Assembly (NCBI GenBank): GCA_032718475.1
Contig: JAUCBJ010004797.1
Location: forward strand, 1 to 23,798
DNA length: 23,798 nt
Direction: 5' to 3'
Source of the DNA: Nemertoderma westbladi
Taxonomy: Eukaryota; Xenacoelomorpha; Nemertodermatida; Nemertodermatidae
Shown here in pieces: positions 8,219 to 18,906 of the stretch (position 1 is its first letter; the number at the start of each line of letters is the position of its first letter). The position numbers were made by a program, and so were the translations under genes. The notes beneath the pieces are model-generated. The model made no database searches, had not been told where the DNA came from, and worked only from the letters and a program-made list of their open reading frames with translations.

Positions 8219-9548
8219 CTCTAACGGTGATTGATGTACAATATAATAAGAGCTAAACTATAAGTCAAGTAACAAGTATTATGAATAAAAACTACAAATA
8301 AAAACTACGTGTTTGAAAATTTAACAAATCGGCAACATAATATTGATAAAGGGAATGCAAAGTGCACCACACCCTCGACAGTAAACCTATGGGTGTTAAA
8401 TGGGAAACCACATACAGATCACACACACACATTCATATTCCAGGATTTAATAAGACGCTGGCAACTATCACCCCTTCAATTCCAGAGTGGGCTACCATAA
8501 AAACTAATGAAAACTCTAATGAAAAGAGTTATAAACAGACCTTTTTTCAACGCCCACGTATATATTATAACGTAATTAGGACTAACCGATTAATTTCTCC
8601 CCTCGGGACATCATCAGGGTCTACCGTACTACAACACTGTCTACATGTACTGACCAAACGGTACCTACAAACAATAGTGCTATAGGCTGCACTGCTCACA
8701 GTACTGTAGGCATACATCAGTACTGGTTGTCTGGCGGTAATTGTAAGTATCTAATTAATAATTTTAGGGGACATTACTCACCTACCAATACGACTGTGCG
8801 CTGGGCAATGAAGCACAGGTCAAATGACTCCAATCCAAAAATACATTAAAATTGGGTTTGTTTTGGAAATTGTTAACATATACCGATATAATTTCTATGA
8901 TTATAAGAGGTGTGGGTATGGCTCTAAACATTTGCCAATTTTTGCTCAAAATTTTACTGAGTAGTTGTCATTGTCATTGTAATTCAAATTTATTTTTGAA
9001 ACAACCTTTTTTAATGCAATTTCTAAACGGAATTCATAGGCTACTGTGCGATAAATTTCGTTCTAATAAAATTTCGATAAATAAGGTAAATTAATGTAAA
9101 ATAAAGCGTATTAGCGTACAATAAAAATAAACTTAATTATTTGAATTTATATTATTAAATATCCGAATTCAGCCACTGTACAAAATACTTGGCATGCAAA
9201 CAAATAACCATTCATCTGATAAGAAAAAAATAAATAAATATTTGTATTTACAAACTAAATCGAGCTTTTGTTCTTATGAAATAATATTTTCATTAATAAT
9301 ATTATCTTTTTTACAATGTGTTGCTGAATGAATATTTGCAATTCCAATCTAAATGTTTCGACCTTTTTCTTGCTACATTGATTTTTTTCCTATATGATAT
9401 ACTGTACCTCCTTACCTTCCTGCATTACTTTGCAATTAATACTGGACTGTACTATAAATAAGTTCTTGTTTTCCAGTTATAAATAAGTTTTTTTTGTTTT
9501 GTTAGAGGTTTACAATTTTCTAATACTAATGTCTATTATGTTAGGAAA
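8219..9548. other. AT-rich intergenic stretch, no gene seen
   Basis: Short open frames here (for example 8362-8685) lack domains, GC3 bias or splice support. The stretch includes a short CA run near 8420 and probably the 3' UTR of the minus-strand transporter. A minus-strand AATAAA lies near 8990, about 560 bases past the stop, but there is no independent sign that it is used. Confidence 0.4.
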
Positions 9549-12500
9549 TTATAATTTTGAAATTTTCTTACATAAGCCATATAGAAAGCTGTGTCTGTTT
9601 GCCAATAGAAGTTTAGGTTCTTCAAATTCTACAATTTCTCCTTTATCCATCACTATTATTCTATTTGAGTCAATGATAGTATTTATACGGTGGGCTATAG
9701 TCAAAACAGTTGAATTTGCAAAATTGCTCCTGATGACTTTCTGTATAAGTTCATCTGTAAGCTGATCAATAGAAGAGGTTGCTTCATCAATTAAAACAAC
9801 AGGACAGCCTCTTAGCATTGCTCTGGCTAAACAAACCAATTGTTTCTCTCCAACACTAAGATTGTCTCCTCGACTCTCTACTCCAAACTCTAAAGCATTT
9901 ATTTCCGATGTAGTTATTCCAAGGTCATACTTAAGTCTATTCACAATAGATTTTTTCAGTTGAACACTCTCCAAAGCCCGATTTATTTCATTAGAATCGT
10001 ATTCATTAAATGGGTCTAAATTGTATCTTAAAGTGCCTTCAAATAGAACTGGATCCTGTGGAATTACAGCAATTGTCTTTCTTAGATCATGTAGTCCCAT
10101 CTTAGATACATCAATATCATCAATAAGAATCAATCCTTCTGGTTCGACGAAACGAAGGAGTGCTGTAAACAATGATGACTTTCCAGCTCCAGTACGCCCT
10201 ACAATTCCGATTTTCTCAAAGGATCTTGTTATAAAGTTGATGCCACGTAGAACATGATTTTCACCATATGAAAGATTTACATTTATAAAAGAAACAACCC
10301 CTGCCTTAGGCCAATCATATGGAATATTAAATTCAGGTATATGAAAGGCAGCTTCTTGTTCCAGTTGTGTATAATGCAGAACTCGTTCAACTGATGTTAG
10401 ATGAGTCTCAAGCTCTGTTAAGCCTCTTAAAATAAAATTGAAATAATTTACTATTGCAAATATATTGGTTATTGATATACACAAAACTTCATTTGATACA
10501 AAATTATCCATATACAGTGAAATTACTAAGATAAATATTATAAATATTGTATAAGCCATATTAAAACTTAATCCAAGAATTACAAAGAGTGCCTGAATCA
10601 TAAACCACGATTCTGTATGCTTATCCAAATTAATGAATAACTGCTTTGTATATATTCCTTGTGCAGAAGATGCTTTTATCACATCCCTGCCCTCTATGGT
10701 ATCTGATGCATGTTGATATATGGGATTTCGGGCTAATCCTTCAATGTGTTTAACTTGTTTAAGGCTTTTCATTATGTATATACGTATGAAGACACCAATA
10801 CCTGCCATTGGAATTGCAACTAATATTGTCCACGGATTTGCAACAACAGAATATATAAATACTACAAAAACTTTACAGATAAAATGGAGTATATCTGTGA
10901 ACAAATCTGGAAGGAGATTGTCCATTATTCCTAAGTCTTTAGAGAATCTGTTTAATATTCCACCTGCAGGATTTCGTTGAAAAAAATTCATTGGTGCATG
11001 TAAAACCATATCGAATGTCTTATTATGTATCTTTGATGATGCAGTCATTAAGATCATATATATTGATATGATACTGAGAATACTCCAGAATATATGAGAT
11101 AACAGGAGACATGCATATCCAAATACAATGTCTCTCCACGTACTGTTGTTGATGAATTGACTTATTATATTTCTATCGACAGACCTATTGCTTTGTAAAT
11201 TATTAAATGACCCATGCATGGCCCATGTAGCAAGCCAAAAATTTAAAAATGAGAAAGAAATATATGTTAAAATAAAGGTTACTACCAATAAAAAGGTATA
11301 TGGTATATTCAAACCAGCCATCATATATTGTTTAATAGATATGTAACTTGCAGTTACAAGTTCGTCAAGCATATCATGTTTAACATCACTATTATTTGGG
11401 ATATCAGGCTGATCATTTTCTGGCAAATGACATGAAATTGAACTTTTGTTGTCAGTTTCAATCAGATGCATTTGATTTGAATGTGTTATTATAGGTCTTT
11501 GATGCATAATTGATGCAGAAGGCCTTCTCAGATACAATGATGTGGTGTCACCAGCCGAAAGATTGACAATTTTTGCATCTTTCGGAATAAGTTGTATAAG
11601 ATGTGTTACTATTATGACAATTCCAAATGACTGGCAGTGTTTAATACAATTATTTATCAAATCATTTGCCACTTTCCTGTCCACTGCTGAAAGTGGATCA
11701 TCCATAAGATATATATTAGCTCGAGAATAAACAGCTCTAGCTAAAGCTATCCGAGCCTTTTGCCCACCTGATAAGGAAATTCCTTTCTCTCCAACTAATG
11801 TATTATCACCATCTTTGAACAATAAAATATCTGGTCTTAAACAGCTAAGATTAATAACTTTGTTGTACCATTCTATCTGATATGGACTTCCCAATAATAT
11901 ATTTTCTTTGATTGTCCCAGAGAATATGAATGGTATTTGTGAGACATATGCTAGTTTTCCATTTGTAATAACAGATCCTTTATCTAGTGGTAACTCACGT
12001 AGTATCACTTGTAGTAAAGTAGTTTTACCCGAAGCTACTGGTCCTACAACATAAATAACATCTCCAGCAGAAGCATTTAATGAAAGGTTTTCTAGTACAT
12101 ACCTAGTGTCCTTAGACCATCTTGCAAAAATATTATCTATCTTTATAAATACTTCATCAGAAGAAATAATACTTTTTTCATACAAATCTGCTAATAATAA
12201 ATCATTACCGCTGCCAAGAAATTTATCAATTCTTTGAAATACAGAATGAAGTTCACCAAGTTCGCGCAAAGCAAGAGAAAATCCAATTATACAAATAGTT
12301 AGACTTGAAATAATAATATATGCAGAAAGATATATAGCTATGTTCAATTGATAACCAAGATATGTATAAATAATGAACATACAAAATATTACCAAAGTTG
12401 GGAATGTAAGGTTTATACCAGAATAAAATGTATGACAGAACATTATCTTACGTATTTTTCCCAATTCTTTAATTCGAGACTCTGATATGACTTTGGAGAA

Positions 12501-13172
12501 AAGTTTTTCCCAACCATAAGCCTTGATAGCTTTTATACCAACCACTATTTCACTCATTAGTGTAATTCTCTGGTTTGTTAACACTGCAGCCTTATCCCTT
12601 AGTAAAGAGAATAATTTTGCTAAACCTGTACTGAATGGAATAACCATAATTAACAAAACGATTCCAAGAATTCCAGAATAGCCAATGTTGTATAGGATAA
12701 AAATGGCTCCTAAAATAAATGCGCAAGGTGATGCAATTAAGTAAGTGCATGACATTGATAGTACATCAAATCTCCCAACATCTGTTGAAAGAAGGTTAAT
12801 GACCAGGCCAATTGTAGCATCATGGACTTCAATGGAGTTTAATGTTAATAACTTATTATATATAATTGTGCTACACCCAACTCTCATCTTCATGCATAAT
12901 AAGGAGCCATAAAACAACGAATTTCCAAATGCTACAAAGCAGATAAGTGATGCTATCACAATCATCACGCAGTCAAATGATGCTCTTTCTCTTGTAATAG
13001 AAGTGTCAAGTTTCAAATAATACATAATCAACCTTTCAATGAATATCACTTTCACAATATTGCTGATTTCAGCTATGGCATGCAGTAAACCACATAGAAG
13101 GAATTCCTTACCATAAACTCGAAGTAAAGTTGCACGTATGTTGGAGTGTTGAGGTGTCGTTTTTCTTCCAAC
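9549..13172 (-). CDS. ABCC4-like: ABC transporter, ABCC4/MRP4-like, exon 2 (residues 63-1269)
   Basis: One 3.6-kb exon encodes nearly the whole transporter; it opens at an acceptor (TTGTTATACAG) and ends at TAA, 9551-9549. Numbering is for the 1269-residue spliced model. Membrane domain 1 spans about 85-385. NBD1 has Walker A GPVASGKTT (439-447), signature LSGGQ (529-533), Walker B IYLMDD (549-554) and H-loop His 586. Membrane domain 2 is about 675-985, with the ABCC hallmark FFQRNPAGGILNRFSKD. NBD2 has Walker A GRTGAGKSS (1054-1062), signature LSVGE (1167-1171), Walker B VVLIDE and H-loop His 1223. NBD1 has Asp where the catalytic Glu would be, as is usual in ABCC proteins, so ATP hydrolysis should be mainly at NBD2. 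There is no extra N-terminal membrane domain, which fits the short ABCC group that exports organic anions from the plasma membrane; the substrate cannot be told. No frameshifts or internal stops. Confidence 0.93.
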   Translation of the reverse strand, partial: VGRKTTPQHSNIRATLLRVYGKEFLLCGLLHAIAEISNIVKVIFIERLIMYYLKLDTSITRERASFDCVMIVIASLICFVAFGNSLFYGSLLCMKMRVGCSTIIYNKLLTLNSIEVHDATIGLVINLLSTDVGRFDVLSMSCTYLIASPCAFILGAIFILYNIGYSGILGIVLLIMVIPFSTGLAKLFSLLRDKAAVLTNQRITLMSEIVVGIKAIKAYGWEKLFSKVISESRIKELGKIRKIMFCHTFYSGINLTFPTLVIFCMFIIYTYLGYQLNIAIYLSAYIIISSLTICIIGFSLALRELGELHSVFQRIDKFLGSGNDLLLADLYEKSIISSDEVFIKIDNIFARWSKDTRYVLENLSLNASAGDVIYVVGPVASGKTTLLQVILRELPLDKGSVITNGKLAYVSQIPFIFSGTIKENILLGSPYQIEWYNKVINLSCLRPDILLFKDGDNTLVGEKGISLSGGQKARIALARAVYSRANIYLMDDPLSAVDRKVANDLINNCIKHCQSFGIVIIVTHLIQLIPKDAKIVNLSAGDTTSLYLRRPSASIMHQRPIITHSNQMHLIETDNKSSISCHLPENDQPDIPNNSDVKHDMLDELVTASYISIKQYMMAGLNIPYTFLLVVTFILTYISFSFLNFWLATWAMHGSFNNLQSNRSVDRNIISQFINNSTWRDIVFGYACLLLSHIFWSILSIISIYMILMTASSKIHNKTFDMVLHAPMNFFQRNPAGGILNRFSKDLGIMDNLLPDLFTDILHFICKVFVVFIYSVVANPWTILVAIPMAGIGVFIRIYIMKSLKQVKHIEGLARNPIYQHASDTIEGRDVIKASSAQGIYTKQLFINLDKHTESWFMIQALFVILGLSFNMAYTIFIIFILVISLYMDNFVSNEVLCISITNIFAIVNYFNFILRGLTELETHLTSVERVLHYTQLEQEAAFHIPEFNIPYDWPKAGVVSFINVNLSYGENHVLRGINFITRSFEKIGIVGRTGAGKSSLFTALLRFVEPEGLILIDDIDVSKMGLHDLRKTIAVIPQDPVLFEGTLRYNLDPFNEYDSNEINRALESVQLKKSIVNRLKYDLGITTSEINALEFGVESRGDNLSVGEKQLVCLARAMLRGCPVVLIDEATSSIDQLTDELIQKVIRSNFANSTVLTIAHRINTIIDSNRIIVMDKGEIVEFEEPKLLLANRHSFLYGLCKKISKL

Positions 13173-13364
13173 CTGTATAACAATAAAATTAAATTTAGGG
13201 TTATACTTTTCTTACATTAAAGTGATAAATTTTTAAATTATAGCATGTAATCTAGAATGCATATTATGTGAAATGAGTTGCTTTAACCAATTAGAGAAGA
13301 CCATTATACTGTGTAAATTTCAAAGTACTTCATAATTTTTTCGAAATTAAAATATTGTACATCT

Positions 13365-13604
13365 CAAAAAAGCAAGCAAACAGTAGGCCAAAGCCGGAGG
13401 TGACCCGAAGGCTACTCTTTCGATAGCTGCTACCCGAGGATAAGGGTGGGCGCTACTCCTATCCCAAGATTTGCTCCCAGTTATTTAACTGCTACTCATT
13501 TTATCGACCCCAGTGGATGAAAGGCTGAGTGGACCCTGGCGGGGCTGAACCTACAACCAATAGATTGCAGGCCCGATGCTCAACCAACTGAGCTACCCCG
13601 CCTT
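13365..13604 (-). mobile_element. tRNA-derived SINE with Ceph/Nin-like conserved core
   Basis: Read on the minus strand, the element starts with a tRNA-like head: GGCGGGG, box A TAGCTCAGTTGG (13595-13584) and box B GGTTCAGCCCC (13551-13541), the internal RNA polymerase III promoter. The body contains GCCTTTCATCC, then ACTGGGGTCGATAAAATGAGTA. This closely resembles, as recalled, the central domain of cephalopod SINEs and the conserved Nin/Ceph SINE domain of several animal phyla. The tail region ends in a T-run before the flank. The 7-bp direct repeat TACATCT, at 13358-13364 and 13605-13611, brackets the element exactly, as a target-site duplication made by LINE machinery. It lies in the transporter intron. 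Confidence 0.85.
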
Positions 13605-13706
13605 TACATCTAATGGTTGAAATTATAAGATAAAGGAATCTATTATGTGACCTGTGGCATAAATTGTTATTGATTATATATATATATTATATATTTGTCA
13701 TTCATT

Positions 13707-13862
13707 ATATATAAACAAATGAGAAACCAGTCTCCTATCAAAAAGACAGCTACAAATAAACACTTTAATAACATTTTTAAATTGGGGAGTTATAAAAGTG
13801 TTTATTTGTAGGTAGGTTTCATTTTTGATAGGAGGCTGGTTTCTCATTTGTTTATATATATA
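13707..13862. repeat. Snap-back inverted repeat (MITE-like)
   Basis: The left arm (13707-13764) and right arm (13795-13862) are inverted copies. The outer ATATAAACAAATGAGAAACC and TCTCCTATCAAAAA pair with their complements, with one A/G difference, as does CTACAAATAAACACTTT; the middle of the arms diverges. The loop is about 30 nt. TA-rich flanks on both sides would fit a TA target duplication, as for Tc1/mariner-type miniature elements, but the low complexity makes that unprovable here. Confidence 0.75.
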
Positions 13863-14337
13863 TTTCGCTTGTTTATATATTTATATATTTATTTTTTTAT
13901 ATATAGTTCAAGTTGTACTGTACCCATCTTGTTCTTTTATGTTATTGGTTATTATTATTATTATTATTTATTGACAATAAGCGGGGTGTATAACATAATA
14001 CATAACATAATCCAAATTCAAACAATACAACAATTATTGTCCAAGAAAATATCAGAATATCACCTGTGAAAAACCTCATTTTAAAACAGATTATCATATG
14101 TATAAACCTAGGAAGAATTATCCAACATAACTGTCCAAAATAACCGCCCAAAATAACATCTAACCAAAGTAAAATGGTAAAACCTATGATAAATATTAAC
14201 TGATAATACTTTCCAACATTCGTATAGTAATCAGAAATATAAATCAAAAGTACAAAGGTCTTCCCTCACCATCATTAATGACTAAAAGCAGTTCATCGAC
14301 TAATAATATAATGTCGTGAGAAAAGTTATTGTTCTGC
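13863..14337. other. Intron sequence: AT-rich, ATT microsatellite, possible 3' UTR of LINE D
   Basis: A run of ATT units lies at 13951-13968. Beyond that the sequence, read on the minus strand, follows directly after the stop codon of the degenerate LINE at 14338, so part of it may be that element's 3' UTR. No tail or target duplication was recognised to mark its end. Confidence 0.35.
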
Positions 14338-16205
14338 TCATTTTAAAATATCGAATGCCACTTCTGCTACTTTGCTCTGTGGCGAAGAAGACAGAAACTG
14401 AGTGAGAGAGGGAAAGTTTATCGTGGTGAACTTTGGCGATTGATGAACACTAGTAGTTAACTCGCACGAGGCTATTACATGATCTTCTGTTTGTACCTCA
14501 GAAACACTACATGGACATAGTCGTCGCTACGGAGGTATTCTCGACCACCACCCTGTTTCAACCCTCAGATGATGGGAACTTAGACGTAACTGAGAGAGAG
14601 AGCGATCCTATGAGGTTCCCAAATTTCTTAGCTATAAATTGATGAGGGTTGTAGTGAGTTATTAACATTACATTTGTAAAGTACACATTTGGATGAGACA
14701 GACTGCATCACCTGACTCCGTACCTTCTCCAGCGGGTTGCTGATTCTACACCTGTTGAGATTCAATAAATACCTGCCCATCGGTGATCGTTTATTTACCG
14801 CTAGATCCAACGCGAATTCTAGAGGACTACCAACATAGCCAGGCTGGCTTTTCATTTTAGTTAACAATTTGACCTGTTTTGAACGTATAATCAATCCTAC
14901 TGGACTCACACCCGATTCTAAAAGCACCAAGTCATTACAAGTTTGTTGTCTTACACCAAGAATTGCCTTAAGTGTGCTTAAATAAGCACTATCCATACAT
15001 TTTAATGAATGTGTGAGCCAAGATTCAGAACTATATAGCACAGACGACATTAAAGCTGCTTGCCAAACTAAGAATTTAATAGAAATGGGAGCGTTCTTGT
15101 TTCTGCCCAGAAAACTATAAAACTTGACTATATGTTTCTTTTTAAAGCTAATATGATTTCCCACTTGTTTTTGTATAGATTTGCCAGAAATTGGAGTCCC
15201 GAGGTATATATATTGTTCTCTGTGACGTGCCACTAAGTAATCAATAAGAAAGGGATTGGTATCATCAATGCCAACCATCATGAAAAGAGTCTTCTTTTCT
15301 CCACAAAACAAAAACAAAAAGCAAAAACAAAACAAAAACATTGAGCTTTGACTGCATGTGGTTTCGGCTATTGGCCAATATTATAGTATCATCCATTAAA
15401 AGTAAGATTGCCAGAAAATCAAGCCAACTGCCAGGTCCTAAATCTTTAACCAAAAAAAAATCATTTATATCGAAAATAAATGCAGGACAACTGTGTCCCC
15501 CACCCTGAAGGACCCCAGTATCTGTGTTTATTATAGATCCATCAAGTAAGGCACTAGTATAGCGTAAACAAACCACTGTTGCTCGTAGAAATCTATCCCC
15601 GCAACCCTTCTCCTTCAACTTTGTTAGTAGAATCACTTGATCATAGGCTTTAATTAAATCCACAAAGCAGATGTATAATATATAGCCTTTACTTCGTGAT
15701 ACATCGATAACTAGGCGAACTGTTAGTTGCTGAATGGAACCTCGCTACAAAGGCCAGGTTGGCCTGCTTGTTCATAGTGTGGCTTGAACTATAGTTGTAG
15801 TCGCTTGCAACAAAGTACATCATATTGTTTCTTTATAGATTCAGATATCTGTATTCCTCTATAATTTCCACATTCGTTTCTCGGACCTTTCTTGTAAATA
15901 GTAAGAAGTTTACTGAAACACCATGCTTGGGGATAGACATTTCCGAATACCGAATTAATATAGTTCGTGAACATAATCATCCAATCCTCAGGCAACATCT
16001 GAAAGATTGCTGGTGACAAACCACCATGACCTGGGGAGCGATCTTTCAGACACTAAACAGCTTCATAAACTTCAGGAAGGGTGAAATCGTCATCGAGTTC
16101 GGGAATATAAACACTTGTTTTATAATCTGATGCAACCAGGGTAACCAGGTTTCTGTTATACAAATTTTCAAAGTGAACCTTGAAGTCATCTGAAGATGGG
16201 GTATC
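14338..16205 (-). pseudogene. LINE D, main part: degenerate reverse transcriptase and C-terminus
   Basis: Reading leftward, the coding remnant begins at SSDDFKVHFENLYN, continues LPEVYEAV-stop-CLKDRSPGHGG and LLTIYKKGPRNECGNYRGI (RT fingers), then FVDLIKAYDQV (first catalytic Asp), GVLQGGGHSCPAF, and LLMDDTIILA, the FADD-box position with Met in place of Ala and two Asp retained. It then gives YLGTPISGKS and LVWQAALMSSVLYSSESW. The C-terminus is recovered in another frame: HHLRVETGWWSRIPP, then a C-x-C-x9-H-x4-C knuckle (CPCSVSEVQTEDHVIASC), ending with TGA at 14340-14338. Several frameshifts, two or more stops and a T-rich expansion near 15300-15345 show that it is dead. It is a different family from LINE A. 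It lies inside the transporter intron and is split by LINE A. Confidence 0.85.
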
Positions 16206-18031
16206 TCCTTTGCAAAAGTGAAGGCTGCTGCAAAGAGCATTAAGACCAATCGTGCCAGTGGAGTAGATGGTGTTCCCCCTGAGGTCTTTAAAATACCCGA
16301 GTGTTTAAAGCATTTATCATTTATAAGTAGTTATCAATAACAGTTATCATTAGTAGACATGTACCGAACAACAAGAGTTCCACAAGAAATGAAAACAAAT
16401 AAGTTGGTGCCAGTTCCCAAGAAGGTCAACTCTATGGCTCATTCGGGGAATCTCATTTATCTCGATTGCTGCAAAGCTATACAATAGAATTCTATTAAAT
16501 CGCATCAGGGATCCCATTGAGAGACTGCTCCGTGGAAATCAGAATGGGTTCCGTAAAGGTCGTGGAACCATGGAGCCCATTTTGGCACTTAGAAGGATAA
16601 TTGAAGAGTTATCAAAAAAGAAAGACAGGCATCTGGCTGTTATCTTTGTTGACTTCTACAAAGCCTTTGATTCAGTCTCTCGCTCACGTATGTTCAGCAT
16701 ACTTTCATTATATGGGATTCCTGATGAAATTATTGTAGCAATCAGATCAGTATACGATGGTTCAACAACATTTGTGTCTACTGTTGACGGTGACACAACC
16801 ATTTGAAGTGTTATGGGGCGTCCTCCAGGGAGACACACTTGCACCATTCTTGTTCATAATTGCGGTTGACTATGTTCTACGCATGTCCTTAGATCATCAT
16901 AATGATGATGGGGTGATGATAACTCCACCTACTGGCTCCAGAAGTCGAGGAAATCCTGCCAAGTACCTAACTGATCTAGACATTGCTGATGACTGCTTTC
17001 GCCGTGAGGACCAGCCAGTGCATAATCTTGTACTTTGGCAGCCTCATGGAGTGAATAAGCATGGTGGACAGCCCATGACTTTCTTGAGACGCATCTTAAA
17101 GGACACCGGTCTTGAAGATGCGGATGATCTAGCAAATGTCATGGGTGATAGGGAGTTGTGGCGGCGCAATTTTGTCGACAAGCCTGCACAGCATTCTTAA
17201 AAATGCAGCTGCAATGCAGCATGCCGATACTAGTAGTTGCTGATGACTTAGGAGTACTCTCAGAATCACTAGAGGGAGCCCAACGGCTCCTCAGCTCATT
17301 AGAACATGCTGCTTCTAGTGTTGGTCTTTTTATTAACTCCAGAAAGACCAAAATTTTGACAGTTAACTTTGAAACTCCTCAGCAAGTCTCTGATTGGATG
17401 AGCATAAGCTCAAAGGATGGTATGCTTGGGCATGTGGACGACTTCTGTTACCTGGGATCATGGATTCGGAAGTCAGGTGAGGACCTTCGAATACGTAAGG
17501 GAAAGGCATGGGCAGCCTTGAATAGGCTTTCCAGGATTTGGAAGTCACCAAGAATTAATCGGAAACTTAAGGTCCGACTATTGAGAGCAGCAGTATTTCC
17601 AATACTCCTCTATGGGAGTCCATGCTGGGATCTGGATATCTGGATGGCACATTCACAAGAATGCTACGCCGGGTTCATTGTATCAAGTACAATGCACACA
17701 TCTCCAACCAGACACTATATAACATTGGAGGTGTCTCATTGGTTCCCCCAAGCTTGACACTAGAATAAAATCGCCTCTGCTTTGCAGGACATTGCTTTCG
17801 CCGTGAGGACCAGCCAGTGCATAATCTTGTACTTTGGCAGCCTCATGAAGTGAATAAGCATGGTGGACAGCCCATTACTTTCTTGAGACGCATCTTAAAG
17901 GACACTGGCCTTGAAGATGCGGATGATCTAGCAAATGTCATGGGTGATAGGGAGTTGTGGTGGCGCAATTTTGTCTACAAGCCGGCACAGCATGCAATGC
18001 AGCATGCCGATCCTAGTAGTAGTAGTAGTAG
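16206..18031 (+). pseudogene. LINE A, 5'-truncated degenerate copy inserted into LINE D
   Basis: The copy starts within ISFAKVKAAAKSIKTNRA, at the front of the reverse transcriptase, and runs to the 3' end, closing with six TAG units (18014-18031). The 8-bp duplication GGGGTATC, at 16198-16205 and 18031-18038, flanks it. Recognisable motifs include GNQNGFRKGRG, VIFVDFYKAFDSV, GVLQGDTLAPFLF and the C-terminal LVLWQPHEVNKHGG. Compared with the better copy at 21659-23512 it has a replaced segment near 16310-16350, frameshifts near 16430 and 16795, a deletion near 17630, and a nested insertion at 16995-17236. It cannot make a functional polymerase. Confidence 0.88.
16995..17236 (+). mobile_element. 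Nested 242-bp copy of the LINE A 3' end, within the FADD box of LINE A
   Basis: The segment begins GCTTTCGCCGTGAGGACC, equivalent to the last 230 or so bases of the family, includes LVLWQPHGVNKHGG and the C-terminal codons, and ends CCGATACTAGTAG. It is bracketed by the 12-bp direct repeat TTGCTGATGACT (16983-16994 and 17237-17248), which encodes the A-D-D of the host copy's active site. After the second repeat, the host LINE A resumes at LGVLSESLEGAQRLL. This is a textbook 5'-truncated target-primed insertion. Confidence 0.9.
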
Positions 18032-18038
18032 GGGTATC

Positions 18039-18344
18039 CGCCGAACCTTGACTAGGAGCTGCTAATAACTCACCTTACCAACCAATGGATTTCCACAAAC
18101 TTATGTGCGATTTTTCTGCCAGCGCCCTTGTCCACCGCTCAGTAGAACTCCAACTCACTACATTGTTAACAGGTGGTCTGCAAACGGAAGGCCTCTTTCT
18201 TTCAGACCTTGGTACGACGCAGATCTCGTTGATTGTCCAAGTTATTTTATGACACCAAGAGTCGCGATATCTTATACCCTGCTGCCTGTCAAACAGCGAG
18301 TCCAGAAAATGTTCCAAACTTTTGGCAAGTTTCGTTGAAACTTT
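18039..18344 (-). pseudogene. LINE D, upstream part separated by the LINE A insertion
   Basis: On the minus strand this reads KLAKSLEHFLDSLFDRQQ, then TERWTRALAEKSHISLWKSI and GW-stop-GELLAAPSQGSADT. If LINE A and one copy of GGGGTATC are removed, it continues in the same frame into PSSDDFKVHFENLYN at 16197. The W-K/stop-G and SDDF-HFENLY pattern is the usual linker between endonuclease and reverse transcriptase in LINEs. The endonuclease itself is not visible upstream, so the element is 5'-truncated near 18350. Confidence 0.75.
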
Positions 18345-18906
18345 CTATATTATCGGTTATAAAATGGGTTATATATAAATTAACGAGCAGCCATCATAAC
18401 GGCTTATTTTCTTCATGACATGAAGAAAAATATAACTTGTAATGTTACTATATCTAAGTGAGCAGTATTCATTACCAGCTGCTTGTACTCATTCTGAACT
18501 ATTTGGAGGGAGATGTTAGACTTTAATTTGGATTCATAGCATCATGTGATTTGCTGAGCTGTTAGAATAGTTCAATGGGTCTTAATATTCATATATATGA
18601 AAATCAGATAACTACATAAAAGTACTTTGATGTTAGCAATGTAATCTGTATTCAATGTGTATTCATATGATTTTATATATTATTTATTTATTTATACTTC
18701 ATGCTAACATCAATACTTGTATTGATTGATGTTGGCATAAATTCGAGATTACCATGTATTTGGCCACCAGAATATGAAGTTGAACATAAATGTTGAAATT
18801 TATAAATTCTATAGTTTTCGTAGCAAAGTTACATGTCCATATTTTTTAAATAAATAATTAGGCATTTTGTAGATGAAATTGGTGTACTTGATATTAGACA
18901 ACATAC
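18345..18906. other. Intron sequence without recognisable features
   Basis: AT-rich DNA between the truncated LINE D and the donor of transporter exon 1. A weak inverted pair (TGATGTTAGCA near 18630; ATGCTAACATCA near 18701) was seen. No coding or element signature was recognised. Confidence 0.4.

Noticed and set aside
8309-8685. Small genes in overlapping plus-strand frames
   Set aside because: No domain, no GC3 bias like the EGF exon, no splice or start context; consistent with chance frames.
13538-13602. A functional tRNA gene on the minus strand
   Set aside because: Boxes A and B are good, but the fold is only about 65 nt, the anticodon and T arms do not pair properly, and the sequence continues into a SINE body flanked by target duplications.
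13173-18906. An extra small transporter exon inside the intron
   Set aside because: Exons 1 and 2 are both phase 0 and the joined protein has about the normal length before the first membrane domain, so none is needed, and none was found.
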